DNA of 61,527 nt from Faecalibacterium prausnitzii (GTDB lineage Bacteria > Bacillota > Clostridia > Oscillospirales > Ruminococcaceae), in NCBI RefSeq assembly GCF_003287495.1, contig NZ_PRLE01000008.1:1-61527 (forward strand), read 5' to 3'. A program made the position numbers and the translations under genes. Position 1 is the first letter of the stretch. Each line of letters begins with the position of its first letter. This document shows, in pieces, positions 54,034-61,527 of the stretch. The notes below the pieces were generated by a model. The model did not search any database. It was not told the origin of the DNA and saw nothing but the letters and a program-made list of their open reading frames with translations.

Positions 54034-54865
54034 GTTTCAGACCAAGTTACACAGTGTGCCCTCCGGCGGCTTCCTGACCGACCGCGATAAGGACAAAAAA
54101 CCCATTCTGGACGTCCGTGAGCTGGGCATCGATTTTGGCGGCCTGACCGCCGTGGACGGCTTCAACCTGATGATCGGCCGCAACGAGATCACCGGCCTGA
54201 TCGGCCCCAACGGCGCGGGCAAGACCACCGTTTTCAACCTGCTCACCAACGTTTACCAGCCCACCCGCGGCTCCATCCTGATCGATGGAATGCCCACGGC
54301 CGGCAAAAAGACCTATCAGGTCAACCGGATGGGCGTGGCCCGCACGTTCCAGAACATCCGCCTGTTCAAAGAGCTGTCGGTCATCGACAACATCAAGGTG
54401 GGCCTGCATGAGTCCATGAAGTACGATCTGGCTTCCTCCCTCATCCGCCTGCCCAACTACTGGAAAGAGGAAAAACACTGCACCGAGCGTGCCTTTGAGC
54501 TGCTGGATATCTTCCACATGGCAGACCTGGCCGATACCCTGGCCGGCAGCCTGCCCTACGGCGCGCAGCGCCGGTTGGAGATCATGCGTGCACTGGCTAC
54601 CAGCCCGAAGCTGCTGCTGCTGGATGAGCCCGCTGCCGGTATGAACCCCTCTGAGACGGCCGAGCTGACCGAGACCATCCGCCGCATCCGCGACGAGTTC
54701 AACATTGCCGTGCTGCTGATCGAGCACGACATGAGCCTGGTTATGGGCATCTGCGAGGGCATCGCCGTGCTGAACTTTGGCCGCGTCATCGCCAAGGGCA
54801 CCCCGGACGAGATCCGCAACAACCCGCAGGTCATTGAGGCCTACCTGGGCAAAAAGGAGGGCTGA
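54026..54865 (+). CDS. livG: Branched-chain amino acid ABC ATPase LivG
   Basis: A 279-residue ATPase: Walker A GPNGAGKTT, the LivG-specific NRMGVARTFQNIRLF segment, signature LPYGAQRRLEI, Walker B LLLLDEPAAGMNP and switch IEHDMSLVM. The ATG at 54026 overlaps the end of livM by 8 bases and has GGAGG 10 bases upstream. The first 30 residues before the ABC fold are a polar extension of unknown role. Confidence 0.95.
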   Translation: MSEFQTKLHSVPSGGFLTDRDKDKKPILDVRELGIDFGGLTAVDGFNLMIGRNEITGLIGPNGAGKTTVFNLLTNVYQPTRGSILIDGMPTAGKKTYQVNRMGVARTFQNIRLFKELSVIDNIKVGLHESMKYDLASSLIRLPNYWKEEKHCTERAFELLDIFHMADLADTLAGSLPYGAQRRLEIMRALATSPKLLLLDEPAAGMNPSETAELTETIRRIRDEFNIAVLLIEHDMSLVMGICEGIAVLNFGRVIAKGTPDEIRNNPQVIEAYLGKKEG

Positions 54866-54868
54866 ACA

Positions 54869-55582
54869 ATGGCACAGACGATGCTGAAAGTAGACAATAT
54901 CAATGTGTATTACGGCAACATCCACGCCGTGAAGAACGTCTCGTTCGAGGTCAACGAGGGCGAGATCGTCACCCTGATCGGTGCCAACGGTGCAGGAAAA
55001 TCCACCACCCTGAAGACCATCTCCGGTCTGCTGCACCCCAAAACGGGTGATGTGCTGTACAAGGGCAAGAGCATCAAGGGCGTCCGCGCGCACAAGATCG
55101 TGGAGCAGGGCCTGGCCCATGTGCCGGAAGGCCGCCATGTGTTCCTGCACATGACCGTGGAGGAAAACCTGGATATGGGCGGCTATACGCAGCCCGCCTC
55201 CACCATCGGCCCCAACAAAGAGAAAGTCTTTGAGCTGTTCCCCCGCCTGAAAGAGCGCCGGAAGCAGCTGGCCGGTACCATGTCCGGCGGCGAGCAGCAG
55301 ATGCTGGCCATGGGCCGCGCCCTGATGAGCAATGCCTCCATGCTGATGCTGGACGAGCCCTCCATGGGTCTTTCGCCCCTGCTGGTGCAGGAGATCTTCG
55401 ATATCATCCAGAACATCCACAAGGAGGGCATGACCATCCTGCTGGTGGAGCAGAACGCACAGATGGCTCTTTCCGTGGCCGACCGTGCCTATGTTCTGGA
55501 GACGGGCCGTGTCGTCATGGACGGCACCGGTGCCGAGCTGCTGACCAACGAGCGGGTCCGCAGCGCATACCTGGGCGGCTGA
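54869..55582 (+). CDS. livF: Branched-chain amino acid ABC ATPase LivF
   Basis: A 237-residue ATPase: Walker A GANGAGKST, GLAHVPEGRHVF, signature MSGGEQQMLAMGRAL and Walker B LMLDEPSMGLSP. It begins 3 bases after livG with AAGGAGGG overlapping the livG end. With LivG it forms the heterodimeric motor; the operon K-H-M-G-F is complete. Confidence 0.96.
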   Translation: MAQTMLKVDNINVYYGNIHAVKNVSFEVNEGEIVTLIGANGAGKSTTLKTISGLLHPKTGDVLYKGKSIKGVRAHKIVEQGLAHVPEGRHVFLHMTVEENLDMGGYTQPASTIGPNKEKVFELFPRLKERRKQLAGTMSGGEQQMLAMGRALMSNASMLMLDEPSMGLSPLLVQEIFDIIQNIHKEGMTILLVEQNAQMALSVADRAYVLETGRVVMDGTGAELLTNERVRSAYLGG

Positions 55583-55610
55583 GACGCCCCGCTGGATAGC
55601 ACAAGCTGCA

Positions 55611-55647
55611 AAAATTCCCCCAGCGCGTCCGCGCTGAGGGAATTTTT
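55611..55647 (+). terminator. liv operon terminator
   Basis: AAAATTCCC-CAGCGCG pairs with CGCGCTG-GGGAATTTT around TC, then TTTT. Confidence 0.9.
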
Positions 55648-55700
55648 CAGGCAGGATAGTTTATTACCAAACAATCTGTTTCAAACCTTTGGGAGGAATC

Positions 55701-55735
55701 AAAAAACGCCTCGTGCACTGCACGGGGCGTTTTTG
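55701..55735 (-). terminator. Terminator of YhgE-like gene
   Basis: AACGCCTCGTGCA pairs with TGCACGGGGCGTT (one wobble) and is followed on the minus strand by TTTTTT. Confidence 0.83.
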
Positions 55736-55759
55736 CATGTTGAGAAAGATTGGGGAAAA

Positions 55760-57628
55760 TCAGAACTGGAACAGAGCGATAAACTTTTTCCAGAGCCGGA
55801 CGAAGAAGTTGTCGGCCTCGGCAGGGGCAGCCTGCTGGACCACAGAGGCTGCGGGTTCCACGTTCTCGGCAGTCTTGTAGAGGAACTTCATGCTGGAAAC
55901 AGCGCCCTCCGGAGCGCCGGAGAAACTGGTGTACTCCTCCATGCGGCCCATCATCGCATCCAGCACTGTTTTCAGGGCGTGGAGCTGGTCGGTATCCAGC
56001 GCGCCGGTCAGCTGGGAGATGCCCTCCTCATTGAACTGGTTCAGGCCGCTGTGGAGCTGGTGGGTGCCGTCCACCAGCCGGTTGGCACCGTTGAGCAGGG
56101 CCTGTGCCCCGGCAACCAGCTGAGTGCTGCCGTCCTTGGCGGCGTGGGCACCATCCGCCGCGGCGGCCACACCGTCAGCGTACTGGCCCACGCTGGACAC
56201 AAAGAACTGGATCTGCGCCAGATTGTCTTTCAGGGCACGGACATCGGCAATGTCCTGGCTCTGGGCGGTCTGGAGCACCAGCTCGTCGTGGATGACCTGC
56301 CGGGCGTCCGGGTCGGTGGCTTTCTGGAACATGGCCACGAACATGGAGGGGCTGTAGCTCTGCATCAGCCGGAGCGCGGCTTCCAGATCACTGTCCGTTT
56401 TGGTGGCGGAGAGGTAGAGGGCCAGGTCCAGCTGGCTGGCCTTGAACTGTGGGGCCTGCTCCCAGATGGTGCGCACCATCTTTTTGCGGCCGGCCTCCAG
56501 CGTTTTATCGTTCAGGGTCAGAATTTCATCAATGACAGCGGCGTAATTGTCCCAGGTGAGGGGCGTGTCGATGAGGCCGCCCTCCATCAGGGTCTTGCTG
56601 GCGGAATCCAGAACCCCGTCGGCCACCTGCTGGGCACCGGCGGTCAGGGCCGCGTTGTTGGAAGTCAGGGTATCCAGGCCCTCGGTCAGCTGGTCCAGAC
56701 CACTGTTCAGCTGGCTGGTACCATCCAGCAGTGCCGCCGCGCCACTGTCCAGCTGGGCCACGCCGTCCACCAGCTGGGAAGCACCGCTCAGCAGCTGCTG
56801 TATGGCGTCGTTGAGCTGGCTGATGCCGTCGGTCAGGGAATTGATGCTGCTCAGGTCAAATACGTTGTCCTGCCCCAGCGCCTCAGCACTGGCGGCACTG
56901 GCCAGCAAAATCTGCGGGGCGGACAGGTTTTCCACATCGGCTTCCACGGTCACGCTGTCCTGCAAGTAGTCCTCTGCGGCGGAGAAGCTGTCCGGAAGCA
57001 GGCCGCTCAGGGCACCACGGACGCCGGGCAGGGTGACAAAGGCGGCGACCGTGGATTTGGCGGCACTTTCCAGCAGGCCGTGCTCCAGCGTCACATTGGA
57101 GGCGTCTTCCCCCAGCACCACACCCACGGCGGTGATAAACGGCGTGACAACGGTGCGCTCGGCCCCGTTGACCGTCACGGTGCCGGTTTCGTTGTTGGTC
57201 AGGTCGATGCGGATGGTCAGGTGGCCGCTCTTGCCCAGCAGGTTTTCCAGCGGGGCGGTTTCACCGTCCAGGGTGTAGGTCACAGTGGCGGAAACCGGCA
57301 GGGCACGGCTGGTGTTGCCCTTATAGTAGACATCGGTGTCGGTGGTGTCCCAGGTCAGGCTGTCGCCGTTCTGGGTGAACGCGGCGTCGCTCTCGGTATT
57401 GACGATATCGGTCAGGGTGGAGCGGTCGGTGACGCCGGAGAGGCCGGCCGCGTTGTAGAGGTGGGCGCTGACCGTGGTACTGGTGACAGAGCCGTCCGGG
57501 GCCATGACGGCGTACACCGTCTCGTCTTTGGAGAAGCTGGGCTTGGTGGCGGCAAAGGCGGGCAGGGCCATCCCGGCAGCCAGCGCCAGCGTCAGGGCCG
57601 CGCTGGTAAAGCGAAGTGTTTTTTTCAT
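55760..57628 (-). CDS. Secreted YhgE/Pip-like heptad-repeat protein
   Basis: A 622-residue protein with a cleavable signal peptide ending AFAATK and a long beta-rich N-terminal region. Then come stretches of the LxxGxxQLxxG heptad (about 275-345 and 505-560: QLNDAIQQLLSGASQLVDG, TQLVAGAQALLNGANRLVDG) typical of YhgE/Pip and related MMPL partners. Unlike YhgE, no multi-pass membrane domain is present; the C-terminus is an aromatic/basic amphipathic end (RLWKKFIALFQF). It starts 7 bases after the MMPL stop, so the two probably form one export complex. Cargo unknown. Confidence 0.78.
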   Translation of the reverse strand: MKKTLRFTSAALTLALAAGMALPAFAATKPSFSKDETVYAVMAPDGSVTSTTVSAHLYNAAGLSGVTDRSTLTDIVNTESDAAFTQNGDSLTWDTTDTDVYYKGNTSRALPVSATVTYTLDGETAPLENLLGKSGHLTIRIDLTNNETGTVTVNGAERTVVTPFITAVGVVLGEDASNVTLEHGLLESAAKSTVAAFVTLPGVRGALSGLLPDSFSAAEDYLQDSVTVEADVENLSAPQILLASAASAEALGQDNVFDLSSINSLTDGISQLNDAIQQLLSGASQLVDGVAQLDSGAAALLDGTSQLNSGLDQLTEGLDTLTSNNAALTAGAQQVADGVLDSASKTLMEGGLIDTPLTWDNYAAVIDEILTLNDKTLEAGRKKMVRTIWEQAPQFKASQLDLALYLSATKTDSDLEAALRLMQSYSPSMFVAMFQKATDPDARQVIHDELVLQTAQSQDIADVRALKDNLAQIQFFVSSVGQYADGVAAAADGAHAAKDGSTQLVAGAQALLNGANRLVDGTHQLHSGLNQFNEEGISQLTGALDTDQLHALKTVLDAMMGRMEEYTSFSGAPEGAVSSMKFLYKTAENVEPAASVVQQAAPAEADNFFVRLWKKFIALFQF

Positions 57629-57635
57629 GGCAGGT

Positions 57636-59729
57636 TTACTCCTTTTCAGACATCTGAGGGGCAGCGGACGGGAGCCAGCCCAGGGTGGTGCGGCGGATGA
57701 GGCCGTCCAGCAGCATCAGGGCGGCAGGCAGCACCACAAGGATGACCACCGTGCTGATGAGCGCGCCCCGGGAGATGAGCAGGCAGATGCTCCGCATCAG
57801 CTCGATCTGGCTGATGACAGCCACGCCGAATGTGGCGGCAAAGAACGTCAGGCCGCTGGTGAGGATGCTCTGGCTGCAGTGTTCCAGTGCCTGCTGGGCG
57901 GCCTCCCGCGGGGTGCGGCCCAGGGCGCGCTCCTCCCGGTAACGGGTGGTCATGAGGATGGAGTAGTCCACCGTGGCACCCAGCTGGATGGTGCCCAGGA
58001 TGATGCTGGCGATGAACGGAAGCGAAGCCCCGGTAAAGTAGGGGATGCCAAGATTGATGGCAATGGCGGCCTCAATGCTGGCCACCAGAATGACCGGGAT
58101 GGACAGGCTGCGGAACGAGATGAGGATGATGACAAGCACGGCCAGGATGGACCAGACGTTGACATTGGCAAAATCGTTGTCCGCAATTTCCACCAGGTCT
58201 TTCGTCATGGCGCTCTCACCGGTGACGAGGCCCTCCGGGTCCGCCGCCTTGACGAGGGCGATCATCTGCTCCACCTGCGCGTTCACGGCGTCGGAGCCGG
58301 CCTTGTAGGCACCGTTGGCCAGGATCAGCTTGTAACCGGCGTTCTGCAAAATTTCCAGAATGCCGTCCGGCAGAATCTCGGTGGGGAAGCCCGGGCCGGT
58401 GATGGCGTCCAGACTGACCACCTGGGTGATGCCGTCCAGCTCGCCGATGTCATCGCACAGGGCGCTGACCTTGGAGGCGGGCAGGTCGTCGTGGACAAGG
58501 ATGAAGTGGTTGGTCACCATACCGAAATCCTCGCCCAGCTTGCTCACGCCCACAATGCCGGGCATATCCTGCGGCAGGGCATCAAACAGGGCGTAGTAGA
58601 CAGAAGTCCTGCCCTGGGCCAGCGCAAAGGGAATGATAATGGCAATGGACGCGATCAGCACCCCCACCGGGTGGCCCGAAACAAAGTAGCTCAGGCGGGT
58701 GAGCTTGGGGATGAATGTGCGATGACGGTATTTTTCCACCCACTTGTCAAAAAAGAGGATGAGGGCCGGCAGGATGACGATGGTGCAGACCACGCCCAGC
58801 GCCACGCCCTTGGCCATGACCACGCCGATGTCCCGGCCCAGCGTCAGCTGCATGGCGCACAGGGCCAGGAAGCCCGCAATGGTGGTCAGGCTGGAAGCGG
58901 AGATGGAGGTGGTCGTCTTGCAGATGGCGTTGACCATGGCTTCCTCGTTGGAGGAGGCCAGCTCTTTTTCCTCTTCATAGCGGTGGAGCAGGAAGATGGA
59001 AAAATCCATCGTCACGCCCAGCTGCAGCACGGCGGCCAGCGCCTCGGTAATGAAGCAGACATCCTTGAGGAAGAAGTTGGTGCCAAAGTTGTACACCAGC
59101 GGGAAGAGCAGCCCCAGCATAAACAGAAGGGGTGTGATGGTGCTCTCCAACGCCAGGAACAGAATGAGCAGGCAGGCACCGCCGCCAAACAGTAAGTAGA
59201 GGGGCATTTCCTGGGTGACCAGCGCCTTGGTATCATAGAAAATGACGCTGATGCCGCCAAAGAAGCAGTCCCGCCGCAGCACCTTTTTGATCTGCGCCAC
59301 GGCCTCCATGGTCTCCTCGCTCACGCTGGAACCACCCAGCCGGACGATGAGGATGGTGGAATCGTTTTTGCCAAACAGGAATTTCTGCACATCGGCGGGC
59401 AGCATCTCCACCGGGATGGCCGGGTCTACCACGTCGCTGAGCCAGAACGTCTGCAATACGCCCGGGATGGCGTCGATGTCCTGCTTCATGGCCAGCAGCT
59501 CATGGGTGGGCAGGCCCTCCACGGTGATCATGCTGGTGGAAGCGAGTTGATAGTCGTCTTCCAGAATGAGCTGGCCCACCCGGGAGTCCAGCTCCGGCGG
59601 CAGGTAGGAGAGGATGTCGTAGTTGATGCGGGTGGCAATGGCTCCTACCGCCGAGGGGATCAGGAGCAGAACTGCGAGGATCAGGATCATTTTCCGCAGC
59701 CGGACAATGGCCTGCGCGATTTTTTTCAT
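57636..59729 (-). CDS. MMPL family RND-type transporter
   Basis: A 697-residue, 12-helix transporter made of two repeats, each with a large outside loop. The proton-relay motifs TMDFSIFLLHRYEEE and TVDYSILMTTRYREE, and the repeat-end VLPALILFFD / VLPAALMLLDG, identify MMPL (YdfJ/MmpL-like). Members move lipids or hydrophobic compounds outward. Start at ATG 59729 with GGGAGG upstream. It is followed immediately by the secreted heptad-repeat protein. Confidence 0.9.
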   Translation of the reverse strand: MKKIAQAIVRLRKMILILAVLLLIPSAVGAIATRINYDILSYLPPELDSRVGQLILEDDYQLASTSMITVEGLPTHELLAMKQDIDAIPGVLQTFWLSDVVDPAIPVEMLPADVQKFLFGKNDSTILIVRLGGSSVSEETMEAVAQIKKVLRRDCFFGGISVIFYDTKALVTQEMPLYLLFGGGACLLILFLALESTITPLLFMLGLLFPLVYNFGTNFFLKDVCFITEALAAVLQLGVTMDFSIFLLHRYEEEKELASSNEEAMVNAICKTTTSISASSLTTIAGFLALCAMQLTLGRDIGVVMAKGVALGVVCTIVILPALILFFDKWVEKYRHRTFIPKLTRLSYFVSGHPVGVLIASIAIIIPFALAQGRTSVYYALFDALPQDMPGIVGVSKLGEDFGMVTNHFILVHDDLPASKVSALCDDIGELDGITQVVSLDAITGPGFPTEILPDGILEILQNAGYKLILANGAYKAGSDAVNAQVEQMIALVKAADPEGLVTGESAMTKDLVEIADNDFANVNVWSILAVLVIILISFRSLSIPVILVASIEAAIAINLGIPYFTGASLPFIASIILGTIQLGATVDYSILMTTRYREERALGRTPREAAQQALEHCSQSILTSGLTFFAATFGVAVISQIELMRSICLLISRGALISTVVILVVLPAALMLLDGLIRRTTLGWLPSAAPQMSEKE

Positions 59730-59811
59730 GAAAAGCCTCCCATTTTGAAAAATTGACGTTTTGCGGAGAATACAAAAGCGTCCTTTGTCGTTTTTGGCAA
59801 TGTACTTTATT

Positions 59812-59840
59812 ATAATAGCCGCATTCAAAACAGGCGTCAA
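59812..59840 (-). promoter_or_regulatory. MMPL operon promoter
   Basis: On the minus strand, TTGACG (plus 59835-59840), a 17-base spacer and TATTAT (plus 59812-59817). I see nothing further between 59841 and the tRNA except A-rich sequence. Confidence 0.7.
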
Positions 59841-59953
59841 GGAGAAAACCCCGCCGGTTTGTCCATCAAAAAATAAAAAATGATGGAATTTTCAAAAAAG
59901 GGCTTGCATTTTGCAAAAACCTGTGGTAATATATCCAAGTCGATACGACATCT

Positions 59954-60029
59954 GGACGGTTAGCTCAGCTGGTAGAGCATCTGCTTGACGTGCAGGAGGT
60001 CACAGGTTCGAGTCCTGTACCGTCCACCA
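59954..60029 (+). tRNA. tRNA-Val (GAC)
   Basis: A complete 76-base tRNA with encoded CCA. The acceptor GGACGGT pairs with ACCGTCC; D arm GCTC/GAGC; anticodon stem TCTGC/GCAGG with loop TTGACGT, anticodon GAC (reads GUC/GUU); T arm ACAGG TTCGAGT CCTGT. It stands alone, immediately before the putative mobile-element edge. Confidence 0.96.
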
Positions 60030-60040
60030 TACAGTTCGTA

Positions 60041-60085
60041 CTCGAACCCGATTCTTTACGAAAAAGGGTTCGGGTACGTTTTTTG
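60041..60085 (+). terminator. tRNA-Val terminator
   Basis: GTACTCGAACCC pairs with GGGTTCGGGTAC (one wobble) around a 16-base loop, then GTTTTTTG. Confidence 0.85.
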
Positions 60086-60131
60086 TTTATCGGAGGTTCT
60101 GCGGAAGGACTACTCGGAACGGTAAACGAGC

Positions 60132-60176
60132 AAAGGCAGGGTATCACTATGATAGTGGTATCCTGCCTTTTGTTTT
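60132..60176 (+). terminator. Second terminator-like hairpin after tRNA-Val
   Basis: A long stem (AAAGGCAGG-TA-CAC with GTG-TA-CCTGCCTTT, 60132-60170) with little loop, then TGTTTT. It has no gene ahead of it on the plus strand and so may mark an element edge or insulate it. Confidence 0.7.
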
Positions 60177-60240
60177 GCGGAATCAAGTTCGCTTTGTGCG
60201 AACTTGGTCGTCACCCTATATGACGCATTGGGGGCAATCG

Positions 60241-60372
60241 CTGCGTACGTGCGTACCGGGAGAGCGTGTACACCTCTGGCAAGGTGTAACACACTAGACT
60301 TTGTCCCAAAGTCCGTGTGCTAAGGGGTCAAGCCCCTTAGAATCCCTGCGGATCGTGTACGCACGTACGCAG
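60241..60372. repeat. 16-bp inverted-repeat cassette with three hairpins
   Basis: Perfect 16-base inverted repeats (60241-60256, 60357-60372) enclose three perfect hairpins. These are TACACCT/AGGTGTA (60269-60288), GACTTTG/CAAAGTC (60297-60313, with outer CACAC/GTGTG) and CTAAGGGG/CCCCTTAG (60320-60340). There is no reading frame. The layout resembles a DNA-processing site (oriT, single-strand origin or recombination site) more than a gene; the function is not known. Confidence 0.8.
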
Positions 60373-60469
60373 AAAAATGGCAAAATTTCACTATATCGGG
60401 GTGTTCTTTCATGGTGGAGTGTGGTATACTCGGCTTAGCCCAGTAAATCGGAAGTTATGGAGGTACTTT

Positions 60470-60889
60470 ATGAACGAGAGAGAAAAAATTATCCGATTAT
60501 GGTTTGATATGTGGATTAAGAAAGCAGATTTAGGAATTGACAATATTTTTACAGATGATGTTGTATATACTGAGAGTTGGAGTCCTAAATATGAAAACCG
60601 CAAAACGGTAAAGCACTGGTTTGACGAATGGAATACACGCGGAAGTGTTCTTGTCTGGGAGATTAAGCAATTTTTTCATCAAGGCAATCAAACAATCGTG
60701 GAGTGGTATTTTAAAAGCAAAATGAATAATGGAAATGTTGAAGAATTTGACGGAATATCTTTAATTGTATGGACACAGGATAACAAAATAAAATCATTAA
60801 AAGAGTTTGGTTGCAATCTTCATAATTACAATCCATATCGAGATAGTGATATTCCCGTATTTCGAGAAGAAAAAGCAAATTGGTTTTGA
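60470..60889 (+). CDS. SnoaL/NTF2-like protein
   Basis: A 139-residue protein of the NTF2-like (SnoaL) cone fold: REKIIRLWFDMWIKKADLG, FTDDVVYTESW, VKHWFDEWN and IVEWYFKSKM follow the helix-helix-strand pattern of the family, whose members include small isomerases and binding proteins. The ATG at 60470 has GGAGG 8 bases upstream; the frame opens to 60377. Its composition is strikingly AT-rich against the GC-rich neighbours, which signals recent transfer. It sits between the hairpin cassette and the recombinase, so it is probably cargo. Confidence 0.75.
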   Translation: MNEREKIIRLWFDMWIKKADLGIDNIFTDDVVYTESWSPKYENRKTVKHWFDEWNTRGSVLVWEIKQFFHQGNQTIVEWYFKSKMNNGNVEEFDGISLIVWTQDNKIKSLKEFGCNLHNYNPYRDSDIPVFREEKANWF

Positions 60890-61142
60890 GAGGACTATAA
60901 ATTCCAGTTTGCCGTACTCGTTCCAGCAGGGTTTGGGGCAGGCACGCCCCAACAAGAAGCTGTCCCAAAGTGGCAAGAATTTTCAAGAATTGAAAATTTG
61001 TGGCCACGGGACGATTCTTGCTCTCCCCTTTTTCGCTGCGTTTCGCAATTTTCACATTTCAATCTGCTCGCAGATTGTTGACAAGCTGCGCTTGACCCGA
61101 TACTATAAAGGCAAGTCGAATACGCGCCAAGGAGGTGCAACC
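60890..61142. other. Intergenic region before recombinase
   Basis: These 253 bases hold a TTTTCAA/TTGAAAA palindrome (60983-60999 region) and the recombinase promoter at 61078-61106 (TTGACA, 17-base spacer, TACTAT). No gene is supported on either strand. Confidence 0.6.
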
Positions 61143-61527
61143 ATGACCGCCGTGATCTACGCCCGCTATTCATCCGACAGCCAGCGTGAAGCGTCCATTG
61201 AAGGGCAGCTGCGCGACTGCAAGGACTACGCCGAGAAGAACGGTATCACCGTGGTCGGCACCTACATTGACCGTGCCTATTCTGCCAAGACGGATGACCG
61301 CCCGGACTTCCAGCGGATGATAAAGGACAGCGCGAAGAAAATCTTCGATGTGGTTCTGGTCTGGAAGCTCGACCGCTTTGCACGGAATCGGTTCGATGCC
61401 GTGAACTACAAGTACCAGCTGGAAAAGAACGGTGTCCATCTGGTGTCTGTCATGGAACCCATCTCGCAGGGGCCTGAAGGCATTATGGTGGAGAGTATGC
61501 TGATTGGCATGGCGGAATACTATTCCG
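61143..61527 (+). CDS. Large serine recombinase (partial, runs off window)
   Basis: The first 128 residues of a resolvase/invertase-type site-specific recombinase. VIYARYSSDSQREASIEGQ carries the catalytic serine (S10 or S11). YIDRAYSAKTDDRPDFQRM, VVLVWKLDRFARNR and the MVESMLIGMAEYYS helix complete the catalytic domain. The frame is open to the window end, so the zinc-ribbon DNA-binding part is outside. AAGGAGG precedes the ATG. Such enzymes move integrative elements; with the tRNA and hairpin cassette upstream, this looks like the left end of one. Confidence 0.92.
   Translation, partial: MTAVIYARYSSDSQREASIEGQLRDCKDYAEKNGITVVGTYIDRAYSAKTDDRPDFQRMIKDSAKKIFDVVLVWKLDRFARNRFDAVNYKYQLEKNGVHLVSVMEPISQGPEGIMVESMLIGMAEYYS

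Noticed and set aside
59965-60186. Minus-strand frame containing GTGLEPVTSCTSSRCS
   Set aside because: This peptide is the well-known false translation of the antisense strand of tRNA genes; it overlaps tRNA-Val.

Overview
The window (about 61.5 kb, GC-rich at roughly 57-58 percent by eye) looks like chromosome of a gut Clostridia member, most likely Faecalibacterium or a close Ruminococcaceae/Oscillospiraceae relative. The reasons are a six-gene rnfCDGEAB operon in the clostridial order, strong AGGAGG-type ribosome binding sites, CIRCE-controlled clpB, a DUF965/IreB gene, QueH, and a family of short palindromic intergenic repeats of a type I associate with this group. The species assignment is inference; no database was searched.

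Layout. 1-180: 3' end of a 5S rRNA gene and its terminator, part of which is tandemly duplicated. 257-3200: a TraX-family membrane protein, a response regulator, a histidine kinase that ends before its ATPase domain, and a decayed alpha/beta hydrolase. 3218-9800: a DegV protein, murC, and a coenzyme A group (coaBC, coaX, an oxidoreductase and a probable pantothenate ECF S component). 10109-13660: a small lipoprotein, both dipicolinate synthase subunits and a D,D-carboxypeptidase. 13915-18475: a surface-polysaccharide export cluster (rfbC, ABC permease and ATPase, two-domain glycosyltransferase, DUF5662 protein). 18767-19449: a second small lipoprotein and an unlisted 41-residue membrane protein. 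19771-24838: the Rnf ferredoxin:NAD oxidoreductase. 25060-31145: MFS transporter, queH, DUF896, purA, a second DegV and a CorC/HlyC protein. 31402-35396: clpB under CIRCE and a trigger-factor-like lipoprotein. 35636-38786: malic enzyme, two-subunit fumarase and a DtxR-type regulator. 38874-42984: orphan mazF, acpS, ireB, dus, and a divergent cysK/Rrf2 regulator pair. 43058-48894: hexuronate catabolism (uxaB, uxaA, uxaC, an aldose epimerase) with shared palindromic operators. 49040-55582: enolase and a branched-chain amino acid ABC transporter. 55760-59729: a secreted YhgE-like protein and an MMPL transporter. 59954-61527: tRNA-Val(GAC) followed by what appears to be the edge of a mobile element: a 132-bp inverted-repeat cassette with three perfect hairpins, an AT-rich NTF2-like cargo gene, and the start of a large serine recombinase.

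How it fits together. Most of the window is core metabolism: CoA supply, cell wall precursors, Rnf energy conservation, C4-acid metabolism, and uptake and use of pectin-derived uronates and amino acids. Many promoters are near consensus with 16-18 bp spacers, and most convergent gene pairs share a bidirectional terminator.

The least ordinary items are the modular palindromic repeats at five sites, the hairpin cassette beside tRNA-Val, the retained dipicolinate genes, the ATPase-less kinase, the orphan MazF, the unlisted 41-residue protein, and structured leaders ahead of the CorC-like gene and dus.
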